Of a DNA stretch of 64,000 bases, positions 1 through 8,682 are shown in pieces. Both the position numbers and the translations under genes were made by a program. The stretch lies in NCBI GenBank assembly GCA_963708235.1, contig OY970200.1:3596001-3660000 (forward strand). Reading direction: 5' to 3'. The notes beneath the pieces were generated by a model that saw only the letters and a list, made by a program, of their open reading frames with translations, made no database searches and had not been told where the DNA came from. Source of the DNA: G963708235 sp963708235. GTDB taxonomy: Bacteria; Actinomycetota; Acidimicrobiia; Spongiisociales; UBA5794. Every line of letters starts with the position of its first letter. Positions within the stretch are counted from its first letter, which is position 1.

Positions 1-65
1 GGGTGGCGCCGGGAGATCCCCCGCCCCGACGAGTTCTTGTCACTGGCCCTGGGTAGGTTGACGGT

Positions 66-233
66 ATGGACACATTGCAGATCACCCGAGAGGCCCGCAC
101 GGTTGATGCGGTTATGGAAGCGGCGTTGCGCAATCTGACTGCGGCCGGGCTCCCCTACGTCGAGGTTCGTTGTTGCCCCGAGGGATCCTGTGCGGCGTGT
201 GCACCCGCCGTCGTCCGGTCTGCCGCAGCCTGA
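66..233 (+). CDS. small Cys-rich hypothetical protein (55 aa)
   Basis: A 55-codon frame opens with ATG and ends with TGA. The product has a short helical N-terminal half and a C-terminal cluster CCPEGSCAAC, four cysteines within ten residues, which could hold a metal or a disulfide. A TANNNT-type -10 (TAGGTT, 54-59) lies six bases before the ATG and no Shine-Dalgarno is visible, so the message would be leaderless. It converges on argH. I do not recognise the family; the frame could be chance, although the cysteine cluster and well-placed promoter favour a real gene. Confidence 0.45.
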   Translation: MDTLQITREARTVDAVMEAALRNLTAAGLPYVEVRCCPEGSCAACAPAVVRSAAA

Positions 234-299
234 CTCTTCGCCCCTCGCTGCTCGGCTCGCCGCTCGGCGGATCCGGTCGCGGAGGGACGGCGGTCTTGC

Positions 300-432
300 G
301 GGTGAACGTCCGGGCCTGGTCGGGGTCAGTTCTGGTCCGCATCGGTTCTGTCCCGGACCGGTCCTGGTCCGGTTCAGCGCCGGTTCGGTTGAGGTCCGGT
401 TTGGCCCGGTTCGGTTCGGGCCGGGCCGACCA
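300..432. repeat. imperfect GGTCCGGTT/GGTTCGGT short-repeat tract at the argH 3' end
   Basis: The stretch is built from degenerate iterations of GGTCCGGTTC, GGTTCGGT and GGTCCTGGTCC. It covers the last codons of argH and its downstream flank. The extra C-terminal residues of ArgH (after ELVGPAR: TEPGQTGPQPNRR) are encoded by this tract, so the repeat seems to have grown into the reading frame or displaced the original stop. No terminator hairpin with a T run is obvious here, although the repeats could fold. Confidence 0.55.
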
Positions 433-1774
433 GTTCCCGCAGGCTGAGAAGCTGCTCCTCGACCGACTCCATCGACCCGCCCCCGGATGTGGCCCGGCGA
501 CGCACCGACACCTGGGGTGAGGTCAGTTCGACGTCGTCAGGGATGAAGCTCTCGTGCGCCGCCACCAGCTCTGCGGCGGTGACCTCGCCGAGATGTCGCC
601 CGACCGCAACCAGACGCATCACCAGTCCGCCGACCACCTCGTGGGCGCTGCGGAACGGTACTCCCCGGGCCACCAACGCCTCGGCGAGGTCGAGCGCCGT
701 CACCCATGAACTCGGTGCCGGGGGATGGAACCGGGCGCCGTCGATCATGCCGATCAGCGCCTCGACCGCAAGACCGAGGGTGTCGTCGGCATGGAACACC
801 GCCCGCTTGTCCTCCTGGAGGTCACGGTTGTAGGCGAGCGGGAGCCCTTTCTGCAGGGTGAGCAGGGCGGTGACATCTCCGATCACGGAGGCGGTCTTGC
901 CCCGCGCCAGCTCGGCGATATCAGGGTTCTTCTTCTGCGGCAGGGCCGAACTCCCGGTGGTGTGGCGATCATCGAACGTCGCCCAGCCGAACTCGGACGT
1001 CGCCCACAGCACCAGCTCCTCGGAGAGACGGGACAGATGCGCCATGGTCTGGGCGCAGACGAATGTGTACTCGGCGACGAAGTCGCGCGACGCCACCGCA
1101 TCGAGCGAGTTGGTGAACACACCGGCAAACCCGAGCTTGTCCGCCACCGATCTCGGGTCGAGTGGCAGTGCGCTTCCACCCGATGCCCCGGCCCCGAGCG
1201 GGGACACGTCGAGACGGGCGCGTGCATCCTCGAACCGGTCGACGTCGCGCAGCAGCATCCAGGCGTGCGCCAGCAGGTGGTGGGCCAACGGCACCGCCTG
1301 AGCCTGTTGGAGATGGGTGTAGGAGGGAACCACGGTCCGGGCCACCCGCCCCGCCGCATCTGCGAGCGCACCGACGAGGCGGCGGATCTGGTCGATCCGG
1401 TCGCCGGCACTCCGTCGCAGGTAGAGCCGGAGATCGAGACACACCTGGTCGTTGCGGGAGCGTCCGGTGTGGAGTTTGCCGGCGGTGGGCCCGATCAGCT
1501 CGCCGAGCCGCCGCTCCACCGCACTGTGGACGTCCTCGTCGCCTTCGCCGAACAGGAACTCCCCCGATTCGGCCTCGGCGAGAACCGTCTCCAGACCAGA
1601 GACGATGAGATCGACCTCGGAGGCGTCGAGCAGCCCGACCTCCCCGAGCATGGCGACATGAGCCAACGACCCGGTGACGTCGTCGGTCAGCATCCGCCGG
1701 TCCGAGGTATCGACGGTGAAACGCCACAACGCCTCGTCGGGAGCCTCCTCGAACCGACCGCCCCACAGGGTCAC
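374..1774 (-). CDS. argH: argininosuccinate lyase
   Basis: Last enzyme of arginine biosynthesis: it splits argininosuccinate into arginine and fumarate in the cytosol. The fumarase/aspartase signature GSSALPQKKNPD is intact, as is the N-terminal LWGGRFEEAPDEALWRF typical of ArgH. Length is 466 aa, normal for the family apart from a short repeat-encoded tail. I place the start at GTG 1774, directly before the conserved TLWGGRF, rather than at a longer in-frame start inside argG. It follows argG by 43 bases and closes the argCJBRGH operon. Confidence 0.96.
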   Translation of the reverse strand: MTLWGGRFEEAPDEALWRFTVDTSDRRMLTDDVTGSLAHVAMLGEVGLLDASEVDLIVSGLETVLAEAESGEFLFGEGDEDVHSAVERRLGELIGPTAGKLHTGRSRNDQVCLDLRLYLRRSAGDRIDQIRRLVGALADAAGRVARTVVPSYTHLQQAQAVPLAHHLLAHAWMLLRDVDRFEDARARLDVSPLGAGASGGSALPLDPRSVADKLGFAGVFTNSLDAVASRDFVAEYTFVCAQTMAHLSRLSEELVLWATSEFGWATFDDRHTTGSSALPQKKNPDIAELARGKTASVIGDVTALLTLQKGLPLAYNRDLQEDKRAVFHADDTLGLAVEALIGMIDGARFHPPAPSSWVTALDLAEALVARGVPFRSAHEVVGGLVMRLVAVGRHLGEVTAAELVAAHESFIPDDVELTSPQVSVRRRATSGGGSMESVEEQLLSLRELVGPARTEPGQTGPQPNRR

Positions 1775-1817
1775 GATCGCGTCACCCGGGCCAGGCGGCG
1801 TCCGACAGGGTGGCGGT

Positions 1818-3038
1818 TCACTCGCCGCCACCCATCCGCCGCTCGGCGAAGGTGCGGAGCCGCAGCGACTGCAACCGGATGAACCCGGTGGCGTCTCCCT
1901 GGTCGTAGACATCGTCGGCCTCGAAGGTGGCGGTCGCCTCGTCGTAGAGGTTGTGGCTGTCGGAGCGTCGTCCCTCGACGATCGCCTGGCCCTTGTACAG
2001 CTTGATCCGCGCCTCCCCGTTCACCCTGCGCTGGACATCGTCCATGAAGGCCTGGAGCGCCTCACGTTCCGGGGAGTACCAGAACCCGTTGTACACCATC
2101 TCGGCGTAGCGGGACACCAACTCGTCCCTGAGGTGGGTGACCTCACGGTCGAGAGTGATCGACTCGACGGCGCGATGGGCGTGATAGAGCACGGTGCCGC
2201 CCGGCGTCTCGTAGACGCCGCGGTTCTTGATCCCGACGAACCGGTTCTCCACGATGTCGACCCGACCCACACCGTGGCGTCCGCCACGACGGTTGAGCTC
2301 GGAGAGCAGCTCGACGGGCCCCAGCTCGACACCGTCGATCGACACCGGGGTTCCTTCCCTGAAACCGATGGTGACCAGTTCGGGGGTGTCCGGCGCCTCC
2401 TCAGGGTTGACCGTCAGCTTGAACATGTCCCCGGGGGGCGCTGTCCACGGGTCTTCGAGCACCCCGCCTTCGTATGAGATGTGGAGCAGGTTGGCGTCCA
2501 TCGAATACGGCTTCTTGGCGGTGACCGGAGTCGGGATGTCGTGCTTCTCGGCGAAAGCGACGCAGTCGGCGCGGCCCTTGAGGTCCCACTCGCGCCACGG
2601 GGCGATCACCTTGATGTCCGGTTTGAGGGCATAGGCGGCCAGCTCGAAACGAACCTGGTCGTTGCCCTTGCCGGTGGCCCCGTGGGCAATGGCGTCCGCT
2701 CCGGTTTCCTCGGCAACCCGGACCAGTCCCTTGGCGATGATGGGACGGGCCAGCGACGTGCCGAGCAGGTAGTAGCCCTCGTAGATGGCATTGGCACGGA
2801 TGGCGGGATAGACGAAGTCACGGACGAACTCCTCGCGGAGATCTTCGGCGATCGCCTCGACGGCGCCGGTGGCGAGAGCCTTCTCACGGGCTTCCTCGAC
2901 CTCCTCGCCCTGGCCGACATCGGCGGTGTAGGCCACCACCTCGGCGCCGTACTCCTCCTGGATCCACCGCAGTATCACCGAGGTGTCGAGGCCGCCGCTG
3001 TAGGCCAGCACGACCTTCTTGATCCCATTGCGTTTCAT
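1818..3038 (-). CDS. argG: argininosuccinate synthase
   Basis: Condenses citrulline and aspartate with ATP to give argininosuccinate. The N-terminal PP-loop AYSGGLDTSVI and the GATGKGNDQVRFE region are conserved. At 406 aa it has family length. Its ATG overlaps the argR stop by four bases (ATGA), so the two are probably translationally coupled. It supplies the substrate of ArgH, encoded just downstream. Confidence 0.97.
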   Translation of the reverse strand: MKRNGIKKVVLAYSGGLDTSVILRWIQEEYGAEVVAYTADVGQGEEVEEAREKALATGAVEAIAEDLREEFVRDFVYPAIRANAIYEGYYLLGTSLARPIIAKGLVRVAEETGADAIAHGATGKGNDQVRFELAAYALKPDIKVIAPWREWDLKGRADCVAFAEKHDIPTPVTAKKPYSMDANLLHISYEGGVLEDPWTAPPGDMFKLTVNPEEAPDTPELVTIGFREGTPVSIDGVELGPVELLSELNRRGGRHGVGRVDIVENRFVGIKNRGVYETPGGTVLYHAHRAVESITLDREVTHLRDELVSRYAEMVYNGFWYSPEREALQAFMDDVQRRVNGEARIKLYKGQAIVEGRRSDSHNLYDEATATFEADDVYDQGDATGFIRLQSLRLRTFAERRMGGGE

Positions 3039-3499
3039 CGTCGTACTCCCATACGTTCCAGTTCTTCGAGGAGGCCGGAGCCTCCCTTGTCCTCTGCGGC
3101 GATCACCAGGAGGGTGTCGTCCCCGGCGACGGTTCCCAGCACACCTTCGAGATCTGAGCGGTCAATGGCGCTTCCCACCACATGGGCGGCGCCCGGCCGG
3201 GTCCGAATGATCAACATATTCCCGGACACGTTGATGGCGTCGACGAATTCGTCGATGATGCGCGCCATCTCGCGGTCGCTGTTGGCGGCAACCAGGTCCT
3301 CGGGGAGCTCGTAGTGGTGGGTCGTCCCGGAACGGACCTTGACCGCCCCGATGGCGTCGAGGTCCCGGGACACCGTCGCCTGTGTCACGAAATGCCCGTC
3401 GGCCTCGAGCAACTCGACCAGCTCCTGCTGGGAGGTGATGGAAGTCGTCGAAATGATCTGACGGACCAGCCGGCGACGGGTGGCGACCGAGGCGCTCAC
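3035..3499 (-). CDS. argR: arginine repressor ArgR
   Basis: Arginine-responsive repressor of the ARG regulon. Residues 1-70 form a winged helix (TSQQELVELLEADGHFVTQA) that would bind ARG boxes. The C-terminal part holds the GTVAGDDT loop typical of the hexamerisation and arginine-binding domain. The 154-aa version starts at GTG 3499, which overlaps the argB stop as GTGA; longer upstream extensions only read through argB out of frame. Its place inside the operon implies autoregulation, as in other actinobacteria. Confidence 0.95.
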   Translation of the reverse strand: MSASVATRRRLVRQIISTTSITSQQELVELLEADGHFVTQATVSRDLDAIGAVKVRSGTTHHYELPEDLVAANSDREMARIIDEFVDAINVSGNMLIIRTRPGAAHVVGSAIDRSDLEGVLGTVAGDDTLLVIAAEDKGGSGLLEELERMGVRR

Positions 3500-4401
3500 G
3501 GCACCGGCTCCATCGTGATCATCGTCCCCACACCCTCCGGGGTGAAGATCTCGAGGAGCACCGAGTGCTGGACCCGTCCGTCGAGGATGTGCACCCGCTC
3601 GACCCCGCCGCGGAGTGCGGCGAGACACGACTCGAGCTTGGGGATCATCCCGGCGGAGACCGAACCCGAATCCACGATCTCTTCCAGTTCGGGGACGGTG
3701 ATTCGCGAGATCAGCGAGTCCTGATCGCCCAGATCACGGTACAGACCCTCGACATCGGTGAGGTAGACCAGCTTGGTGGCGCCGAGTGCGCTGGCCAGGG
3801 CGCCGGCGGCGGTGTCGGCGTTGAGGTTGTAGACGGCCCCGTCCTCTCCCCTGGCCAGGGGGGCGACCACCGGGATGAAGCCCCGTTCCTGGAGCCCCAC
3901 GATCAGCCCGGGATCGACCTTGGTCAGCTCACCGACAAATCCGAGCCGCTCGTCGAGGGGTCGGGCGACGAACAGGTTGCCGTCGAGACCGTTGAGACCG
4001 GCGGCGAGCGGACCATGGGTATTCACCAGCCGCACGATGTCGGGGTTGATCTCCCCGGCGAGGGTGCTCTGCACCACGCGGATGGTTTCGGCATCGGTGA
4101 TGCGCAGCCCTTCCACCCACTGCGGCTCGACCCCGCGCTGACCCATCGCCCGGGAGATATGAGGGCCACCACCGTGGACGATCACCGGATTGATCCCGAC
4201 GTAGTGGAGCATGGCCACGTCGTCGGCGAACGAGGCCCGCAGCGCCTCGTCGACCATCGCCGATCCCCCGTACTTGACCACGACGGTGGTGCCGCGGAAC
4301 GCCTTGATGAACGGCATGGCCTCGGAGAAGATGCGCGCCTTGCCCATGGTGCTGGCGATGCGGGACTTGGCCTTTGTGGGGGTGGTGTGACCGGTCGCCA
4401 T
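3496..4401 (-). CDS. argB: acetylglutamate kinase
   Basis: Phosphorylates N-acetylglutamate with ATP, the second step of the acetylated ornithine route. The glycine-rich VVVKYGGSAM and VIVHGGGPHISRAM motifs of the amino-acid kinase fold are intact. I take ATG 4401 as start: it shares one base with the argJ stop (TGATG) and gives 301 aa, the usual length. ArgB is often the arginine-feedback enzyme; I cannot judge that here. Confidence 0.96.
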   Translation of the reverse strand: MATGHTTPTKAKSRIASTMGKARIFSEAMPFIKAFRGTTVVVKYGGSAMVDEALRASFADDVAMLHYVGINPVIVHGGGPHISRAMGQRGVEPQWVEGLRITDAETIRVVQSTLAGEINPDIVRLVNTHGPLAAGLNGLDGNLFVARPLDERLGFVGELTKVDPGLIVGLQERGFIPVVAPLARGEDGAVYNLNADTAAGALASALGATKLVYLTDVEGLYRDLGDQDSLISRITVPELEEIVDSGSVSAGMIPKLESCLAALRGGVERVHILDGRVQHSVLLEIFTPEGVGTMITMEPVP

Positions 4402-5564
4402 CAGGACCTCTCGGCGTTGAAGCGGACGTAGTCGGGGGTGAGATCCGTGGTGAGCACCTTGGCGTCTCCGGTGCCGTCGCCCACGGCGATCGTCACGGTG
4501 AAGTCGCCGTTGGCGAGCCTGGCGACGAGGGCGTCCTCGTCGACGGGAAGGCCACACCCTCCGGCGGCAACCTGGGTCCCGTCGAACCAGACGCTCACCA
4601 GATCGGGGTCGTAGGGGAGGTCGGTGGCGCCGAGTGCCGCAACGATCCGTCCCCAGTTGGGGTCGCCACCGTGGAACGCCGAACGCACCAGCACCGAGTC
4701 GGCGACGGCCCGACCCAGGGCGTTGGCGGTGGCTCGATCGACGGCGCCGGTGACGTGGACCGTCACCACCCGGGACGCACCTTCGGCGTCTGCGGCGATC
4801 TGATATGCCAGATCCTGCGCCACGGCCGTGACCATGGCGCCCAGTTCACTGGAATCGACCGTCGTCCCCGAGGCTCCCGAGGCGAGCAGCAGCACGGTGT
4901 CATTGGTCGACGGACAACCGTCGACATCGAGGGCGTGGAACGAGTCGTCGACGGCGGAGCGGAGCACCCCGTCGAGGACGGTGATGTCGACCACGGCGTC
5001 GGTGGTGATCACGGCGAGCATGGTGGCCATGTCGGGGCGGATCATCCCTGCGCCCTTGGCCATACCGCCGACCGTGATCCCGCCCCCGGAGCGGACCGCC
5101 TGCTTGGATCCCGAGTCGGTGGTCAGAATCGCCTCGGCGGCGTTCGAGCCACCCGCCTCGTCGGCGGTGAGCTGCCCGGCCGCCTTGCGGATCCCCGCTT
5201 CGACGGCACCGATCGGCAGCACGCTCCCGATCGGTCCGGTCGAACACACCAACACCTCGGACGGGTCGCAGTCGAGGGAGGCGGCCGTGGTTTCGGCCAT
5301 CGAGACGGCATGGCGGTAGCCGGTGTCCCCGGTGGCGGCGTTGGCGCATCCCGAGTTGAGCACCACGGCCCGAACCTCGGGCCCGGTGGCCATGTGGGCA
5401 CGGCTCAGGATCACCGGCGCCGCCGCGGCGCGGTTCAGCGTGAAGACGGCGGCAGCCAGGGTTCCCGGCACCGATGCGACGATGGCGACATCCGGTACCT
5501 CACCCTCCTTGACGCCGGCGGCAACCCCGGCGGCCCGAAATCCGGCGGCGGCGGTCACGCTCAC
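4401..5564 (-). CDS. argJ: bifunctional glutamate N-acetyltransferase/amino-acid acetyltransferase
   Basis: Moves the acetyl group from N-acetylornithine to glutamate, giving a cyclic pathway. The precursor is expected to self-cleave before the Thr in KGAGMIRPDMATML, which is present. Length is 387 aa from GTG 5564, a start that overlaps the argC stop as GTGA; the much longer open frame upstream is an argC shadow. Whether it is mono- or bifunctional cannot be read from sequence. Confidence 0.95.
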   Translation of the reverse strand: MSVTAAAGFRAAGVAAGVKEGEVPDVAIVASVPGTLAAAVFTLNRAAAAPVILSRAHMATGPEVRAVVLNSGCANAATGDTGYRHAVSMAETTAASLDCDPSEVLVCSTGPIGSVLPIGAVEAGIRKAAGQLTADEAGGSNAAEAILTTDSGSKQAVRSGGGITVGGMAKGAGMIRPDMATMLAVITTDAVVDITVLDGVLRSAVDDSFHALDVDGCPSTNDTVLLLASGASGTTVDSSELGAMVTAVAQDLAYQIAADAEGASRVVTVHVTGAVDRATANALGRAVADSVLVRSAFHGGDPNWGRIVAALGATDLPYDPDLVSVWFDGTQVAAGGCGLPVDEDALVARLANGDFTVTIAVGDGTGDAKVLTTDLTPDYVRFNAERS

Positions 5565-6589
5565 GGCATCCACCCGTCGACGGAGAGCCCGGTTGTCTCG
5601 TCGATCCCGAGCATCAGGTTGGCGCATTGCACGGCCTGACCGGCCGCCCCCTTGACCAGGTTGTCGATCACCGAGACCACGGTGGCGGTCCCGGAGTGAG
5701 GGTCGACGTACGCCGAGATCAGGCAGCGGTTGGTCCCCACCACCCACCTGGTCTGTGGCGGACCGTCGATCACATCGACAAATGCGTCGTCGGTGTAGGC
5801 GTCCCGGAGACAGGAGACGATGTCGTCGGCGGTGGTGGTCCCGGCGACGGGTGCATGGCAGGTCGAGTGGAGGCCACGCTGCATCGGGACCAGATGCGGG
5901 GTGAAGGAAACGATCGGCGCCACTCCTGAGGCGTCGGCGATCGCCTGTTCCATCTCGGGACGGTGGCGGTGGACGGGAAGGCCGTAGGCGGTGACCCCTT
6001 CGGCGACCGCACCGAACATCAGCCCTTCCTTGACCCCACGGCCGGCGCCGGAAACTCCTGACATCGCGTCGACGGTGATCGTCCGCCCGACGAGCCCGGC
6101 GGCAAGCAGCGGGGTCATCGCCAGGATCACCGAGGTCGGATAACAACCGGGCGCCGCCACCTGGGTACTGGTGGCGATCTGCTCCCGGTGCCATTCGGGC
6201 AACCCGTACTGCCACGACCCGAGCTGGTCCGGGTAGGGGTGGGCGGTTCCATAGGTGCGGTGGTACAGATCGGGTGAATGCAGCCGGAAGTCGCTGCCGA
6301 GATCGACCACGGGCACGTCGGCCTGACGGAGGGCGACGGCCGGCTCGGCCGAGGCCCCGTGTGGAAGCGAGAGGAAGACGAGGTCCACATCGCCGGCGAC
6401 GTCGACATCCATCGACCCGATCGGCCGGTCACCGCCGCCGAGTTGGGGGTGGACGTCGCCGAGCCGTCCCCCGGCGGTGGAGTGGCCGGCGAGATAGGCG
6501 AGTTCGAGATCCGGATGGGCGTCCACGATGCGAACCAGCTCCCCTCCGGCGTAACCGGAAGCGCCGAAGATTGCGATGCGATGGCCCAC
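5561..6589 (-). CDS. argC: N-acetyl-gamma-glutamyl-phosphate reductase
   Basis: NADPH-dependent reduction of N-acetylglutamyl phosphate. The Rossmann motif IFGASGYAGGELVR opens the protein and the catalytic cysteine lies in VAAPGCYPTSVI. Length is 342 aa from GTG 6589, with GAGAG a few bases upstream as ribosome site. It is the first gene of the operon, so its upstream region is where ArgR control should act. Confidence 0.96.
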   Translation of the reverse strand: MGHRIAIFGASGYAGGELVRIVDAHPDLELAYLAGHSTAGGRLGDVHPQLGGGDRPIGSMDVDVAGDVDLVFLSLPHGASAEPAVALRQADVPVVDLGSDFRLHSPDLYHRTYGTAHPYPDQLGSWQYGLPEWHREQIATSTQVAAPGCYPTSVILAMTPLLAAGLVGRTITVDAMSGVSGAGRGVKEGLMFGAVAEGVTAYGLPVHRHRPEMEQAIADASGVAPIVSFTPHLVPMQRGLHSTCHAPVAGTTTADDIVSCLRDAYTDDAFVDVIDGPPQTRWVVGTNRCLISAYVDPHSGTATVVSVIDNLVKGAAGQAVQCANLMLGIDETTGLSVDGWMP

Positions 6590-6658
6590 GGGTAACTCTC
6601 TGCCTCGTCGTCCGGGTCGTTCCCGAGGTGGTGAGTCCCACCACGAGATCCACAAGAC

Positions 6659-6686
6659 CATACGCATACACGCATACTCATGCAAG
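6659..6686 (-). promoter_or_regulatory. candidate ARG box (ArgR operator) upstream of argC
   Basis: About 70 bases before the argC start, the minus strand reads TTGCATGAGTATGCG then TGTATGCGTATGG. These two AT-richer imperfect dyads built on TGCAT/ATGC stand out from the surrounding GC-rich DNA. Actinobacterial ARG boxes have a similar TTGCAT-spacer-ATGCA look. The operon encodes its own ArgR. The assignment rests on position and resemblance only. Confidence 0.45.
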
Positions 6687-6771
6687 TTGGTCCGCCAACC
6701 GCCGGTTTGCCCCGAACAACCGGAGGGCAGGTCTTCCCTGGCTCCCCGACACCCGTTAGTGTCCGCCGATC

Positions 6772-7407
6772 ATGGAACCATCCACCGTCTTTCCCTTCGC
6801 CGTCGCCAGTCTTGCGCTCCTCCTCGTCCCGGGTCCGTCGGTGACGTACGTGGTCACGCGCAGTGTCCAGGGCGGCAAGCGGATCGGGCTCGCCTCGGTC
6901 GCCGGTATCCATGTCGGGACCATGGTCCACGCCGCAGCGGCGGTTGTCGGTCTCTCGGCGTTGCTGGTGTCGTCTGCGCTTGCGTACAACACCATCCGGG
7001 TGGGTGGCGGGCTGTACCTCATCTACCTCGGGATCCGAGCCATCAGGTCGCGACACCAGGTTCCTGCCGCCGACACCGCCCGGTCCGGGCCCGGCGCCGC
7101 TCGCGCCTTTCGCGACGGGATCGTCGTCAACGTCCTCAATCCGAAGACGGCCATTTTCTTCCTCGCCTACCTCCCCCAGTTCGTCCGCCCGGGTGACGGG
7201 CCGCACGCCCTCCAGCTCCTTGCCCTCGCCGGGATATTCGTCGCCATCGGGATGGTGACCGACGGGCTCTATGCGCTCGGCGCCGCCGAGATGGGTCGCC
7301 GTCTCACCGGTGACACCTGGCAGCGCCGTCGCGAGCAGGCAGCCGGGGCGGTCTACATCGGACTCGGGTTGCTTACCCTCGCCAGTCCGGGTCGACGCAC
7401 CGCCTGA
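6772..7407 (+). CDS. LysE/RhtB family amino-acid exporter
   Basis: A 211-aa, roughly six-helix membrane protein. The N-terminus FPFAVASLALLLVPGPSVTYVV contains the VPGP motif of the LysE/RhtB superfamily, and the mid-protein NVLNPKTAIFFLAYLPQFV motif is equally diagnostic. Such proteins expel amino acids or small amines. Substrate is unknown; proximity to the arginine operon (divergent) hints at basic amino acids but does not prove it. TAGTGT (6757-6762) could be a -10 for a nearly leaderless transcript. Confidence 0.88.
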   Translation: MEPSTVFPFAVASLALLLVPGPSVTYVVTRSVQGGKRIGLASVAGIHVGTMVHAAAAVVGLSALLVSSALAYNTIRVGGGLYLIYLGIRAIRSRHQVPAADTARSGPGAARAFRDGIVVNVLNPKTAIFFLAYLPQFVRPGDGPHALQLLALAGIFVAIGMVTDGLYALGAAEMGRRLTGDTWQRRREQAAGAVYIGLGLLTLASPGRRTA

Positions 7408-7444
7408 CCTCGGCCAGCCGGCGGCCCGGTCGGTTGCCGGCAAC

Positions 7445-8041
7445 TCAACCTGACCCGGTTGCCGCCTCGAAGGTTCCGGCGAGCGACTTCTCGGCATCCC
7501 GGTAGGCGATCTCGCCACAGAACCGGTCGCTGGTCTCGGTCACCCACAGCGACCCCTCGGGGTCGACGGCGGGAGACGACTCCGCACCGCTCAACTCCAC
7601 ATGGAACCCGGGCTCCCCGGTCCCGGTTGCCACCCCGAACTCGTCGCCGGGAGCGACCGCCACGATCTCTCCGTCGGACCCCGCTTCCGGTGGTGATGCG
7701 GTGACGACGAACAACGTTCCCGCATCGGGAATGCTGGGGGCCGTGCCCTCCAGGATCGCATCCTCGTCCAGCGCAAAGTTGGCGAGGAAAAGCGTGTAGC
7801 CGCCATCCTCGCCCGGTTGAGCGAAGGTTTCGGTGGCCACGAAGTCGGCATTGTCGGGCGAGGCCCCGACGATGACCGTCTCGATACACCCGTGCGAGCC
7901 GTCGCCGGTCCCCGTCGGCGGTGCCGTCACCGGGATGTCGGTGGTTTCAGGTCCCGCCTCGGTGCCGTTCCCGCAGCCGGCCAATGCCACGACCGCGGCG
8001 ACGACGCCGATCATCCAACCCGGCCGTGATAGCGCCCTCAT
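7445..8041 (-). CDS. putative lipoprotein, function unknown
   Basis: 198 aa starting at ATG 8041, with AGGAGA just upstream. The N-terminus is a signal peptide ending in a lipobox (ALAGC), so the protein should be lipid-anchored outside the membrane. The mature part is acidic, with a beta-rich pattern and no motif I recognise. It converges on the LysE-type gene. The longer frame upstream lacks a signal peptide and is not used. Confidence 0.7.
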   Translation of the reverse strand: MRALSRPGWMIGVVAAVVALAGCGNGTEAGPETTDIPVTAPPTGTGDGSHGCIETVIVGASPDNADFVATETFAQPGEDGGYTLFLANFALDEDAILEGTAPSIPDAGTLFVVTASPPEAGSDGEIVAVAPGDEFGVATGTGEPGFHVELSGAESSPAVDPEGSLWVTETSDRFCGEIAYRDAEKSLAGTFEAATGSG

Positions 8042-8235
8042 CTGTTCTCCTGTGTGGTGTGAACAACCCGTCCGAGCGGTCCGTGGCGGGGTCGGCGCCG
8101 ACATGGCCCCTTCCCGGCTGCGGTGGCCGGATGGTGGTCGGCGACGGTATCACGATCCGGCCGGTGATGGCGACAGCCACCAACGGACCTGTTGGGGCGG
8201 TTCCGCAACAGGCCCACCACAACACGGAGGATCGG

Positions 8236-8346
8236 TACACTCGCCACATGGTCATGTCCACCGGCGTCCTCGGATCGGTTGCGGTTGCGAGGCATCGCAC
8301 GTCCCAACCGCAACCATCCCGGCTCGTTCTCCGGAACCCCTCGTGA
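8236..8346 (+). promoter_or_regulatory. possible leaderless leader ORF with internal hairpin
   Basis: A -10-like TACACT (8236-8241) sits six bases before ATG 8248, which opens a 32-codon frame ending in TGA at 8344-8346. That stop overlaps GTG 8343 of the next frame as GTGA. Inside the frame is a perfect 11-bp inverted repeat, GGTTGCGGTTG (8277-8287) with CAACCGCAACC (8305-8315), loop 17 bases. The layout resembles a translated leader controlling the downstream gene. No function is assigned and the frame may not be translated. Confidence 0.35.
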
Positions 8347-8516
8347 CGGGCGCAGCAATGATCGAAGTGGTGTTCGCCCACCAGGGTGGCTGGGACGAGT
8401 TGCTGTTGTTCGGAGCACCCGTGGTGTTGATGGTCCTCGGGGTGCGCTGGGCGGAGCGTCGCGCCACGGCGCGCCGCGGCGAGCACGATGGCGCCCCACC
8501 CGCCGACGCCGACTGA
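8343..8516 (+). CDS. small single-pass membrane protein (57 aa)
   Basis: Starts at GTG 8343, overlapping the preceding leader frame, or at ATG 8358 (52 aa). A hydrophobic stretch LLLFGAPVVLMVLGVRW forms one transmembrane helix, followed by an Arg-rich then acidic tail, so the C-terminus is probably cytoplasmic. No known family recognised. Support comes from the clean membrane topology and the GTGA overlap. Confidence 0.5.
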   Translation: MTGAAMIEVVFAHQGGWDELLLFGAPVVLMVLGVRWAERRATARRGEHDGAPPADAD

Positions 8517-8682
8517 ACGCCACATACCAGCTCGATACCGGCTGCCGGTTCCCCTCCTGCCCCGTCGACCGCCACATCGGGACACGGTATGGGCGCCACC
8601 CGGCCACGCCGACTCGCATGTGGTCCCGGAGACCGGTGGTGCAGTATCCTCGGGCCGACCATGGCCGCCACGGAGACACTGA

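Noticed and set aside
6127..7518. A 463-codon minus-strand frame
   Set aside because: Covers the LysE-type gene and the argC start in the wrong frame; no recognisable domain.
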